Virus record (IMG/VR): IMGVR_UViG_3300046386_000020
Span: 1-29,670 of that record
Length of the DNA: 29,670 nt
Reading direction: 5' to 3' (one strand)
From: a virus
Shown here: in pieces, positions 24,068 through 29,670 of the stretch
Layout: each line of letters starts with the position of its first letter
How positions within the stretch are numbered: the stretch's first letter is position 1
The notes under the pieces: model-generated
What the model saw: the letters and a program-made list of their open reading frames with translations, nothing else
Told to the model about the DNA's origin: nothing
Database searches by the model: none
Program-made: the position numbers and the translations under genes

Positions 24068-24756
24068 CGCTTGCCCTTCAACCGCGCGTCAGGGCAGAAG
24101 CCTTTCGCTGGGCACCATGGGCACAAGCCGCTTGGCTTGGTCTTGAACACGCCGAGGTCAATCGTCTCTTGTACGTTATCGAAGCGTGGCTCCAATGCAC
24201 GCCACAGCGCGTCAAGGTAGCGGCGCTCATACTTGGCGTTTGTCACGTCGTCGAACTTCAACCAAATGAACGATGTCTTCACAGTGTTGACTTGTGGGTA
24301 ATGCCACATCACCATGGCTGCAAACAACTGCAGCTGTGTTGGGTTCTCTTTCACTTTGCCTGTCTTGTAGTCAAGGCAGTACGCAGTGTCACCGTCAATG
24401 ACCAGCACGTCGGCGATGGAGCGAATCCACACGTCTTTGGCAAACCAGTCAACAGGCTGCAGCTGGCGGTTTACGGCCATCTGATGCTCGAACAGCTTCT
24501 CGCCACTGCGTGAGGTGATCTTGTCGACGAGTGGGCCCCAGCGTTCGAGTGTCTGCTTTCCTTCAAGCGTCAGCGTGCTCTGGTCAAGAGAACCATTGCC
24601 ATAAGCCTCCAGCGTTTTATGCACCCTGTCGCCATATTCTGACGCTTCGTTCGTGGAGTTCTGCACGCGCTTGGATACGTACAGGTAGTCGAACTGCGCA
24701 GGGCATTGCTCAAAAGTCGACAGTCGACTGAACGACAGCGGCATCGGTGTGGTCAT
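24064..24756 (-). CDS. Cas4/RecB-like PD-(D/E)XK exonuclease with probable Fe-S cluster (230 aa)
   Basis: 'YGDRVHKTLEAYG' (conserved H46), 'SIADVLVIDGDTAYCLDYKTG' with D116 and D129-x-K131, and 'QLQLFAAMV' (motif QxxxY-like) define the RecB-family nuclease core. One Cys near the N-terminus (C18, 'FEQCPAQFDY') and three near the C-terminus (C212, C215, C221; 'LCPWCPAKGFC') form the arrangement that binds a 4Fe-4S cluster in Cas4 and AddB-type nucleases. It would act as an exonuclease in phage recombination or DNA-end processing. No CRISPR array is present, so no adaptation role is implied. It is coupled by ATGA to both neighbours. Confidence 0.9.
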   Translation of the reverse strand: MTTPMPLSFSRLSTFEQCPAQFDYLYVSKRVQNSTNEASEYGDRVHKTLEAYGNGSLDQSTLTLEGKQTLERWGPLVDKITSRSGEKLFEHQMAVNRQLQPVDWFAKDVWIRSIADVLVIDGDTAYCLDYKTGKVKENPTQLQLFAAMVMWHYPQVNTVKTSFIWLKFDDVTNAKYERRYLDALWRALEPRFDNVQETIDLGVFKTKPSGLCPWCPAKGFCPDARLKGKR

Positions 24757-25001
24757 GTTTCTTCCAAAGTTGCTTCTGCAAGTTGTACAGTGAGTTGTTC
24801 AACCAGTAGTTCGAGAAGTTGCCTTCTCGTGAGTTGCAGCCTATCACTTCTACCAGCCGCGCTGACTGTGTACGCAGGAATATCAAGCACAAGAACATCA
24901 GCGTCAAGGCACCGCAGGGCTACGCGAAACCGCCAGTCAATGTGGTTGAAGTCGTGGTATCCCTCTACCACACACCACTGCGGCAGCATGTGGTCTCTCA
25001 T
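24753..25001 (-). CDS. Hypothetical protein between polymerase and nuclease (82 aa)
   Basis: ATG 25001 overlaps the polymerase stop (ATGA) and its TGA overlaps the nuclease ATG (ATGA at 24756-24753). The N-terminal half (MLPQWCVVEGYHDFNHIDWR ... LDADVLVLDIPAYTVS) looks like a small alpha/beta fold. The C-terminal half (LQLTRRQLLELLVEQLTVQL) is a long amphipathic helix. No known family was recognised. Exact double overlap supports expression with the polymerase. Confidence 0.72.
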   Translation of the reverse strand: MRDHMLPQWCVVEGYHDFNHIDWRFRVALRCLDADVLVLDIPAYTVSAAGRSDRLQLTRRQLLELLVEQLTVQLAEATLEET

Positions 25002-25975
25002 TTCGCGTCTCCATACGAGGGGCCAGTTCCAGTTTCACACGACACGGGGATGCTGCGGCACCACTTGGGTGTTAACGACAGGCACTCTTCCATGTACGCA
25101 CGGGCTTCATCAAGTTCTTCATTCCTCACCACACAGACAGCCTCGTCATGGACGGACAGCTTCACTGGGTAGCGCTGATTGATACGTGCAGTTTGCCACA
25201 TAACGATCTGCATTGCAGCATGTTGCGATAAATTTTCTACGACTTTCGCGCCATGCAGGTTCACACGCTGGCGACCCATGGTGTACGTCCAGCCCTTGCC
25301 GTCATGGCTCAGCTCGTTGTACATCACACCGGGCTCACCGGGGCGACCAAAGCCATCCCACTGCGTTACAAACCAGCCGTTGACATCCACGTTAATCATG
25401 CTACAGCCGTTGGCAATGTCAGGCAATATGACCTTCTCGCAACGCTTCCACAACTCGACAACCTTGTAGTGCACGGACCTGTACAGGTCCACAATCTTGT
25501 AAGCTCTGTCGAGGTCAATCAACTCAACACCGGGGTCAGTGCGCTTGGCCAGCCGCACCATCTCTTGGAAGCGTGCAGCTCCTGCACCGTACTGCAAACC
25601 CAGCATCGCTGTCTTGCCCAAGAAACGCTCGGCCTTGTCTTTCTTCGTAATCTCGCGGCCAAAGAGCTTGGACGCAAAGTCACAGTACAGGTCAACGCCG
25701 TTCTTCAACTTCTCTGTCACGTCATCTTGGCCAGCCAGTGCCATCACTGTGCGGAGTTCGATGTTGGATGAGTCGCCGACGAGCACAGTGTGGCCAGCAG
25801 GAGCCAGCAACGCATCGCGCAAGCCCGCTGATGGGCCACGCGCAGGGATGTTCTGCCAGTTGCAGTTAGAAACTATCTTCCCGTTCGCTGCGAAGCGATT
25901 TCGTGGCCCGCAGTTTACGATGTCGAATACTGGGGCGACCGCTAGTACTTTTTGGGCGGTTAATGATTTCGTCAT
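24998..25975 (-). CDS. DNA polymerase family A, C-terminal part, preceded by a C-intein (325 aa)
   Basis: ATG 25975 has AAAGGA at 25988-25983, 7 nt upstream. Residues 1-37 are a C-intein: 'VFDIVNCGPRNRFAANG' (block F) and 'KIVSN' (block G), ending at Asn37, followed by Cys38 as the +1 extein residue. The extein continues 'NWQNIPARG', motif A with D68 (VGDSSNIELRTV), motif B R117-x3-K121-x7-YG (129-130) and motif C HDE (276-278). This is a full polymerase catalytic core lacking its exonuclease and thumb region. Those are encoded at 26323-27591 in another frame. The usual block F His (here N26) and penultimate His (here S36) are both absent. The 3' end forms ATGA with the next gene. Alone this half should be inactive; trans-splicing would restore the enzyme. 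Confidence 0.92.
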   Translation of the reverse strand: MTKSLTAQKVLAVAPVFDIVNCGPRNRFAANGKIVSNCNWQNIPARGPSAGLRDALLAPAGHTVLVGDSSNIELRTVMALAGQDDVTEKLKNGVDLYCDFASKLFGREITKKDKAERFLGKTAMLGLQYGAGAARFQEMVRLAKRTDPGVELIDLDRAYKIVDLYRSVHYKVVELWKRCEKVILPDIANGCSMINVDVNGWFVTQWDGFGRPGEPGVMYNELSHDGKGWTYTMGRQRVNLHGAKVVENLSQHAAMQIVMWQTARINQRYPVKLSVHDEAVCVVRNEELDEARAYMEECLSLTPKWCRSIPVSCETGTGPSYGDAK

Positions 25976-26462
25976 CTGTTAATCCTTTCACAATCCATGT
26001 TCGTATGGTTTCATAGCTGAGATCAGTTCGTATGTCAGCCAGCTTCGCAATGCGCTCTCCGTACTTCCAGCACGTATACCGTCGTTTGTTGTTCGCTTGC
26101 TCTTCGCGTGAGGCCCAGCGGATATTGCCGGGCTCATAGTTCTTGCTGTTGTCAATTCGATCTATCGAGTGCTGCCCAGACGGCCTCACGCCTAGCGTCT
26201 GCAAAACGTACATCGCCATCATCATTCCTGACGCGAACTTAAAGTAAATCCCACGCCCGCCGTAGTTCTCGTACGCCACGTTCATTTTGTTCGTGCATCT
26301 GTCTTTCGCGCTCTGGCACAACCTACGTAACGAGTCCCACTCTGCTGGCGTCACCCCCAGTCTGAAGCACAAGTCCTTCGCTTGCCGCGACTCCAAGCTC
26401 GACTGGTTCCTCCCTACCAACGACGTAGACTTTGTGGTCGACCGTGCCGATGATTCCGTCAT
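25866..26462 (-). CDS. Homing-endonuclease-like protein nested in the split intein (198 aa)
   Basis: ATG 26462 is preferred over TTG 26468 because AAGGAGG (26478-26472) is 9 nt upstream. The recognisable core starts near residue 43: 'LCQSAKDRCTNKMNVAYENY', 'GGRGIYF', 'SIDRIDNSKNYEPGNIRWAS', 'EEQANNKRR'. This is a common phage HNH-like (possibly EDxHD/Vsr-like) endonuclease family. It is followed by a helix-turn-helix-like tail 'LADIRTDLSYETIRTWIVKG'. About 45 N-terminal and 35 C-terminal residues read the intein-coding DNA in another frame and may be non-functional. It would cut intein-less polymerase alleles to drive spread of the element. Its own ribosome site makes it a free-standing enzyme rather than an intein domain. 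Confidence 0.8.
   Translation of the reverse strand: MTESSARSTTKSTSLVGRNQSSLESRQAKDLCFRLGVTPAEWDSLRRLCQSAKDRCTNKMNVAYENYGGRGIYFKFASGMMMAMYVLQTLGVRPSGQHSIDRIDNSKNYEPGNIRWASREEQANNKRRYTCWKYGERIAKLADIRTDLSYETIRTWIVKGLTDDEIINRPKSTSGRPSIRHRKLRATKSLRSEREDSF
25973..25988 (-). promoter_or_regulatory. Ribosome binding site of the polymerase C-half
   Basis: On the - strand AAAGGA (25988-25983) is followed by TTAACAG and ATG 25975. In the overlapping endonuclease frame the same bases encode KGLTDD, part of its HTH-like tail. A well-spaced site at the exact start of the C-intein argues that the C-half is translated separately, rather than being the product of a chance frameshift in one long gene. Confidence 0.75.
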
Positions 26463-27591
26463 ATTCAATTACCTCCTTGTAGCCCCTACACACAAGCCCA
26501 CCATGGGCCACAAACTCTGTGCCGTCCCAGACGAGATCGGTGTTTAGTAGCGCTGACATTAGGATAACCAAAATTTTCCCGTTGCGCAATACCGTCAGCC
26601 ACGTAGTTCCGACTAAACACTGGTTGCCGCCAGAGTACCGTCCAGTGGTCTTAGCGCCCCAGAAGTTGAGGTACACAGGCAATGGGCCGCGCTTGGCAGT
26701 CTCCAAGAACTTCAGCGCACGTGTCTCAGCGATAGTCGTTTTGACACCAAGGCGAGCCGCAACCAACGCCTGTACGTCCGCATCGTCGGACTCCAGCAAA
26801 TCGGTGAAGGCTTTGTCGGATTTGGCGAAGGCATAGGTCTCTTTGTCGGGGTTGGCCTTGCTCTGCTTCATCGGCGGGGTCACACCCAGCTCCAGCAAGC
26901 GAGCAGCAAATTTGTCATTGGACATAATGGTCTCGCGATCAGTCACGGCTGTCTTGAGCAGCTGTTCCTTGCGCACCACCTCGTCGTCGTAGAGCTGTTT
27001 CATCTTGGCTTCATCGCCGACCAGCGTGGGCTCTGTGAACATCCGCACAGTCATGTCGATCAGCCGTGTGGCCAGTGGCGGTGTGAACGGGTCGAACTTC
27101 TTGCCCAGCTCTTTGCACAGCCATGTGTCGTGCTTGCAGTAGTCTGCGTACTCCTCTAATTCCATGGGATTAAAGTCAGCGCGTCGTTTGCCCAGCGCCT
27201 TGACCACAGCTGTGCCTTTGTCCGGCAGGTTGTACTGCTTGACGAGGTTGGCCAGTGAGTGCGATGTCAGGAACGGCAGCAGCATGCGCCCTTGCCCGAG
27301 GGTATCCATCCACAGCTTAGGGCGGATGCCGAAGCGCTGCGTCAGGATGAACCCGTCGAACATGGTGTTGTGGCAGCGCACAGCGCTGTTGGCCCAGTCG
27401 AAGTTGCCCCACAGCCAGTGAAGCGTTTCTTCCTCAGAGCCAGAGAACCACACGGCATCTTCGTCGTTCTTGGTGACCGACACGCCAATGACTTCAAAGC
27501 GGTCATCGTTGATGTACGCGTCCGTCTGCATCTTGCTGAGACTGTACTGCTGGTCGTAGTAGGTCTCCATGTCCACTGTAAGAATATCCAT
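26323..27591 (-). CDS. DNA polymerase family A, N-terminal part (exonuclease + thumb) ending in an N-intein (422 aa)
   Basis: ATG 27591 overlaps the previous TAA (TAATG), with GGAGG 7 nt upstream. Residues 1-~165 are a DnaQ-like 3'-5' proofreading domain: ExoI 'VDMETYY' (D7, E9), ExoII 'CHNTMFDGFIL' and ExoIII 'YADYCKHD'. Residues ~170-324 are the start of the polymerase domain, ending 'FWGAKTTGRYSGGNQ'. Residue C325 begins an N-intein of 98 residues: block A 'CLVGTTWLTVLRNGKI' and block B 'GIIGTVDHKVYVVG' with the TxxH motif (T383, H386). The frame stops at TAG 26325-26323, in the normal endonuclease-insertion region. Joined by trans-splicing to the C-half it gives a 612-residue polymerase, a normal length for phage family A enzymes. 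Confidence 0.92.
   Translation of the reverse strand: MDILTVDMETYYDQQYSLSKMQTDAYINDDRFEVIGVSVTKNDEDAVWFSGSEEETLHWLWGNFDWANSAVRCHNTMFDGFILTQRFGIRPKLWMDTLGQGRMLLPFLTSHSLANLVKQYNLPDKGTAVVKALGKRRADFNPMELEEYADYCKHDTWLCKELGKKFDPFTPPLATRLIDMTVRMFTEPTLVGDEAKMKQLYDDEVVRKEQLLKTAVTDRETIMSNDKFAARLLELGVTPPMKQSKANPDKETYAFAKSDKAFTDLLESDDADVQALVAARLGVKTTIAETRALKFLETAKRGPLPVYLNFWGAKTTGRYSGGNQCLVGTTWLTVLRNGKILVILMSALLNTDLVWDGTEFVAHGGLVCRGYKEVIEYDGIIGTVDHKVYVVGREEPVELGVAASEGLVLQTGGDASRVGLVT
26460..26478 (-). promoter_or_regulatory. Ribosome binding site of the nested endonuclease
   Basis: AAGGAGG (26478-26472), then TAATTGAAT, then ATG 26462-26460 on the - strand. The site lies inside the N-intein coding sequence, where it encodes KEVIEYD shortly before block B. 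It is a seven-base match to the Shine-Dalgarno consensus with 9-nt spacing and decides the ATG start over the TTG at 26468. Confidence 0.78.
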
Positions 27592-27932
27592 TACTTATCC
27601 TCCAACAACATCGCTGCCACTTGCGCAGTGAACAGCCCCTGCAGTTCTTCGAGGTCTTTGGCGATCAGCACATCATCCTTGCACTTGAGTACGAATCCGT
27701 TGGATACCTTGTCGATCTCAACATAGAGTCGCGGAGCCGCCCGAAATACCCTGCCCCCCTCTATGGCTCCGGGCGCTGTGCTTAGGTTCGCGTTTGTGAT
27801 CGCGCTGTTGTATTGCACCCTGAGCATCTGCGCCTGCGGCATACCTTGTGCACCCAGCGGGTCGTAGCCGTAGGGACTCCCCAGCAGTCCCGATGCGATA
27901 GCGCCTTGCGCTGCTACGTTTTCATCAAACAT
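27591..27932 (-). CDS. Hypothetical protein upstream of DNA polymerase (113 aa)
   Basis: ATG 27932 is chosen because GGAGG lies 9-10 nt upstream (27947-27943 region); a TTG at 27953 overlaps the preceding gene and has no site. The protein begins MFDENVAAQGAIASGLLGSP. Its middle is Gln/Gly/Ala-rich, and the C-terminal 55 residues (RLYVEIDKVSNGFVLKCKDD ... LEELQGLFTAQVAAMLLEDK) look like a small beta-alpha domain. No family was recognised. It is coupled to the polymerase start (TAATG) and overlaps the DUF3310-like gene by 8 nt. Confidence 0.72.
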   Translation of the reverse strand: MFDENVAAQGAIASGLLGSPYGYDPLGAQGMPQAQMLRVQYNSAITNANLSTAPGAIEGGRVFRAAPRLYVEIDKVSNGFVLKCKDDVLIAKDLEELQGLFTAQVAAMLLEDK

Positions 27933-28233
27933 TGGTTTTTTCCTCCAGCTCAATCAGCAGCTCAATGTAGTGCTTAGCTTTTTCCAAATCTTTGATGCCA
28001 TTTTTTGCTTTCCATCGTGATACGTACTTGATGACGTTGCCCTCAAAGTACCCGATGCCATTGGCGTGGATGTACTCCACAGGCTGAATCGCCAAGTCCT
28101 TGTAGTGGTTGCCCGCCACTTGCACGTCGAGGGCACTCGTGCCGTTCGCGCCTTTGTTCAGCATCTGCTGCATAACTTCTTCTTCCTCTGGTGTCCATGT
28201 TGTCAGGTCGGGGAACAGTTCAAGTTGTTTCAT
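27925..28233 (-). CDS. DUF3310 / T7 gp1.7-like protein (102 aa)
   Basis: The start is ATG 28233 with AAGGAG 7 nt upstream; the open frame continues further but overlaps the next gene. The C-terminal part carries the family pattern 'VAGNHYKDLAIQPVEYIHAN', 'GYFEGNVIKYVSRWKAKNG' and 'DLEKAKHYIELLIELE'. Members include T7 gp1.7, an unusual nucleotide kinase acting on dTMP/dGMP. Other members are fused or stand-alone and not all have been shown to be kinases. The role here is probably nucleotide metabolism for phage DNA synthesis, fitting its place just upstream of the polymerase. Confidence 0.85.
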   Translation of the reverse strand: MKQLELFPDLTTWTPEEEEVMQQMLNKGANGTSALDVQVAGNHYKDLAIQPVEYIHANGIGYFEGNVIKYVSRWKAKNGIKDLEKAKHYIELLIELEEKTNV

Positions 28234-28490
28234 ACGTAACTCCTTACTCTCTTGCTGGGGGGTTTGGGGCAGTGCAGTGGTGGAATAACCACGCACCATA
28301 CGGCTCTGTAAGCTCTGCGAGACGACTCCTCCCACCGATCAATGTACGCGTCGGGTAAGTTCTGCACGACGCGTCTGACGTTGGTCCTCGTCATCTTTGG
28401 AAACTCATCAAGTATTTGCGACAGTGTAAGCCCATCTGGGTTTTTTCTCAACAGCGCTCGTATCTCGTGCGAGGCGTAACGCCGTGTCAT
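28230..28490 (-). CDS. Small HTH-like hypothetical protein (86 aa)
   Basis: ATG 28490 overlaps the preceding TGA and the stop overlaps the DUF3310-like start (ATGA at both ends). 'SHEIRALLRKNPDGLTLSQI' with 'FPKMTRTNVRRVVQNLPDAY' resembles a winged helix-turn-helix with a following 'IDRWEESSRRAYRAVWCVV' wing. It could bind DNA as a small regulator. The C-terminus is Pro-rich. No named family was recognised. Confidence 0.7.
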   Translation of the reverse strand: MTRRYASHEIRALLRKNPDGLTLSQILDEFPKMTRTNVRRVVQNLPDAYIDRWEESSRRAYRAVWCVVIPPLHCPKPPSKRVRSYV

Positions 28491-28696
28491 CCTTCACCCC
28501 GGTCAAACGTAGGCAGTGGGTACCAGTGTGTCCAGCCATCCGCGTCGCGCCAGTTGCCAAGTACAGCAACGCCCAGCTTTCTGTCGATGAGCAGCATCTT
28601 TGCACCTCTGGGGGGTGAATACTTCTTTGCATCCAACCATTTGTTGTTCACGTCTACCACTGCGAACTGGTCGCTCGTGAGTTTGATGTTTGTCAT
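28487..28696 (-). CDS. Small conserved hypothetical protein, DUF551-like (69 aa)
   Basis: ATG 28696 is preferred over ATG 28702 because AAAGGA lies 8 nt before 28696 but only 2 nt before the other. The sequence 'YSPPRGAKMLLIDRKLGVAV' followed by 'GNWRDADGWTHWYPLPTF' fits short phage proteins of the DUF551 type (P.G..V ... G.W ... THW.PLP). The function is unknown. Both ends overlap neighbours by ATGA. Confidence 0.72.
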   Translation of the reverse strand: MTNIKLTSDQFAVVDVNNKWLDAKKYSPPRGAKMLLIDRKLGVAVLGNWRDADGWTHWYPLPTFDRGEG

Positions 28697-29034
28697 TGCC
28701 ATAGTCCTTTGTTGCCCACGAATGTGGTTTTGATTTCTGCTTGCATCCGCAACGCTGCTTTGCGCAGTGCGCTCCTGCGCTGCCTCTCCTCTTGCGTACG
28801 AGATTTCTTCGGTGCTGCGTCAACACCGTTGCCTAAGGTAAAAACTTTTACTCTATTGCGCCCATCAGTCTGGTTGGCGTATTCAATTACGTAGATGAGC
28901 TTCTGCGCCTTCATCTCTTGCAGCACACGGCCAACAAACTTCGGGCTTATGTCTGCGCGTCGTGCCAACTCCATCCTACTGAACGAACCTTGCAGTAGTA
29001 GGTCAAACACCTGCACCGTTTGCTTGATGCTCAT
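28693..29034 (-). CDS. Winged helix-turn-helix DNA-binding protein (113 aa)
   Basis: Residues ~5-65 form a wHTH: 'VQVFDLLLQGSFSRMELARR', 'ADISPKFVGRVLQEMKAQKL' (recognition helix) and 'IYVIEYANQTDGRNRVKVFTLG' (wing; positions ~47-68). They are followed by a Lys/Arg-rich helix (KKSRTQEERQRRSALRKAAL). It probably regulates transcription of phage or host genes. It is coupled to the glutaredoxin gene upstream and to the DUF551-like gene downstream by ATGA overlaps. The target sites cannot be named from the window. Confidence 0.75.
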   Translation of the reverse strand: MSIKQTVQVFDLLLQGSFSRMELARRADISPKFVGRVLQEMKAQKLIYVIEYANQTDGRNRVKVFTLGNGVDAAPKKSRTQEERQRRSALRKAALRMQAEIKTTFVGNKGLWQ

Positions 29035-29267
29035 AGTCCCAGCTCCTTCAATGCTGCCTGCAATCCAGCCAAGCCGCCGACACGCTGGTTGTTGATGAAA
29101 ATCTGCGGCATCTGCCTGAGTTCTGGGAAGTCTCGCCGCAACAACTCAAGTGTGGCCGGTATCGCTTCGGTGTCGTACTCCTCGTACCCAATCCCCTTGC
29201 TGTCCAGCAGCCGCTTGGCTGTCGTGCAGTTGGGGCAGTTGCTCTTGGTGTAGATCACGATTTGCAT
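29031..29267 (-). CDS. Glutaredoxin (78 aa)
   Basis: 'IYTKSNCPNCTTAKRLLDSK' holds the redox CPNC motif (C11, C14). 'QMPQIFINNQRVGG' gives the cis-proline (P54) and the GG glutathione/thioredoxin-fold end. The length and order are those of a complete small glutaredoxin. It supplies electrons to a ribonucleotide reductase, encoded by host or phage, for dNTP synthesis. ATG 29267 has AAGGAG upstream, overlapping the previous TAA. Confidence 0.93.
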   Translation of the reverse strand: MQIVIYTKSNCPNCTTAKRLLDSKGIGYEEYDTEAIPATLELLRRDFPELRQMPQIFINNQRVGGLAGLQAALKELGL

Positions 29268-29276
29268 TGCTTCTCC

Positions 29277-29670
29277 TTATATCGAATTCTTCGCTTTGAG
29301 TCCGGCTTCGATTGTTAGTGCAAACAGGATTGCAAATTCGCGTTCACCACACATGCCTTGATCTATCACGTCAATTTCTTCATCCGTCAGCCCAACCCAC
29401 GCACTACTACGCTCCTCCGGAGCTGGTGCTGCCAGTGGCGTAGCCACGTTGGGTGGGGTGGTGTAGAGCAACTCAACGCCATGCCCTTGGTAAGCCAAAT
29501 CTTCCCAATCAATTTCATGATGGAAATACAAATCGCCATCAATGACACACGCCACAGGCTCCTGCACCAGTGCTGTGGCATCTGCATCCATGCAAAACTG
29601 TTCAATTATTTCTTCTAGATCGCAGCATCGGTTTTGCCAATAGACTGCGCTGTGAATCGCTTTTTCGGTA
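29277..29670 (-). CDS. Hypothetical phage protein, 5' end beyond the window
   Basis: The frame is open from the right edge (first full codon at 29669) to TAA 29279-29277. An internal ATG at 29591 would give 104 aa, but upstream codons read as plausible protein (EKAIHSAVYWQNRCCDLEEI), so the gene probably starts outside. 'ALVQEPVACVIDGDLYFHHE' followed by '...VELLYTTPP' is a pattern found in many phage hypothetical proteins with an 'EPVA.V ... LYT.PP' segment. The C-terminus contains 'WVGLTDEEIDVIDQGMCG'. The function is unknown. Confidence 0.7.
   Translation of the reverse strand, partial: TEKAIHSAVYWQNRCCDLEEIIEQFCMDADATALVQEPVACVIDGDLYFHHEIDWEDLAYQGHGVELLYTTPPNVATPLAAPAPEERSSAWVGLTDEEIDVIDQGMCGEREFAILFALTIEAGLKAKNSI

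Larger units (their letters stand above)
25865..26619 (-). mobile_element. Fractured (split) intein element with nested endonuclease gene
   Basis: The element runs from the Cys1 codon (26619-26617) to the last Asn codon (25867-25865), 755 bp, not a multiple of 3. It contains an N-intein of 98 codons, an endonuclease ORF and a C-intein of 37 codons, each in a different frame. Removing it would join '..AKTTGRYSGGNQ' to 'CNWQNIPARG', a continuous family A polymerase sequence in the conserved region just before motif A. N- plus C-intein total 135 residues, the size of a mini-intein split at the place where homing endonucleases normally insert. The endonuclease stop codon overlaps the final Asn codon, so the whole nuclease ORF lies within the element. 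Confidence 0.85.

Noticed and set aside
24064-24756. Cas4-like gene as part of a CRISPR-Cas system
   Set aside because: No cas1/cas2 or repeat-spacer array is present; stand-alone Cas4/RecB-like nucleases are common in phages.
26323-26468. TTG start at 26468 for the nested endonuclease
   Set aside because: The AAGGAGG site is only 3 nt from this TTG but 9 nt from ATG 26462, so the ATG is the better start.
25865-26619. Explaining the split polymerase by sequencing error or simple frameshift decay
   Set aside because: It would need two separate indels, both falling exactly at intein/endonuclease domain borders, and would leave two good ribosome sites unexplained. It cannot be fully excluded without reads or relatives.
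25866-26619. Group I or II intron in the polymerase gene
   Set aside because: The flanking peptide sequences carry clear intein blocks A, B, F and G with Cys1 and Asn/Cys+1. An intron would not encode these in frame with the exteins.
1-29670. tRNA genes, CRISPR arrays, insertion sequences or integrase/att sites
   Set aside because: None was seen on reading; gaps between genes are too short to hold a tRNA except where hairpins without tRNA features lie.

Overview
The window is a tightly packed segment of a tailed double-stranded DNA bacteriophage (Caudoviricetes). It has tail-fibre, holin/endolysin, virion and ejection-protein genes on the + strand and a complete phage-type replication module on the - strand. 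Terminase, portal and major capsid genes are not in the window, so it is a partial genome. A GH108-type muramidase beside a 3TM-family holin, together with overall base composition, fits a proteobacterial (Gram-negative) host. The exact host cannot be told from this sequence.

Left arm, + strand, 1-16844: (i) the 3' end of a tail-fibre gene and three small tail-fibre/receptor-binding genes (1-1237); (ii) a lysis cassette of two small membrane proteins, a 3TM holin and a GH108 endolysin (1268-2520); (iii) a run of virion genes (2594-16009). This run holds a probable beta-rich tail/stabilisation protein, two Gly/Ala/Gln-rich structural proteins, a virion protein with a peptidoglycan-hydrolase-like domain, and a 2017-residue ejection/polyvalent protein carrying an HEALH zinc-protease motif. 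(iv) Four very small, Lys-rich genes of unknown function (16009-16844) close the arm.

Right arm, - strand, 29670-16845, read from right to left: a partial hypothetical gene, glutaredoxin, a winged-helix protein, small hypothetical genes, a DUF3310/T7 gp1.7-like protein, family A DNA polymerase (broken, see below), a hypothetical protein, a Cas4/RecB-like PD-(D/E)XK nuclease, a VRR-NUC nuclease, a SNF2-like helicase, a probable ssDNA-binding protein, a rho-independent terminator, a primase-polymerase/helicase fusion, a MazG-like pyrophosphohydrolase and an HNH nuclease. Almost every junction is an ATGA or similar stop/start overlap, so the genes look translationally coupled. The two arms converge with no spacer at 16844/16845.

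The most interesting structure is the DNA polymerase locus (24998-27591). The polymerase is encoded as two ORFs in different frames. The N-terminal ORF (3'-5' exonuclease plus the start of the polymerase domain) ends in a 98-residue N-intein. The C-terminal ORF begins with a 37-residue C-intein followed by polymerase motifs A, B and C. Between them, in the third frame and overlapping both intein halves, is a homing-endonuclease-like gene. The endonuclease and the C-half each have a good Shine-Dalgarno sequence of their own. This is a 'fractured gene' with a split intein: the 612-residue polymerase would have to be assembled by protein trans-splicing.
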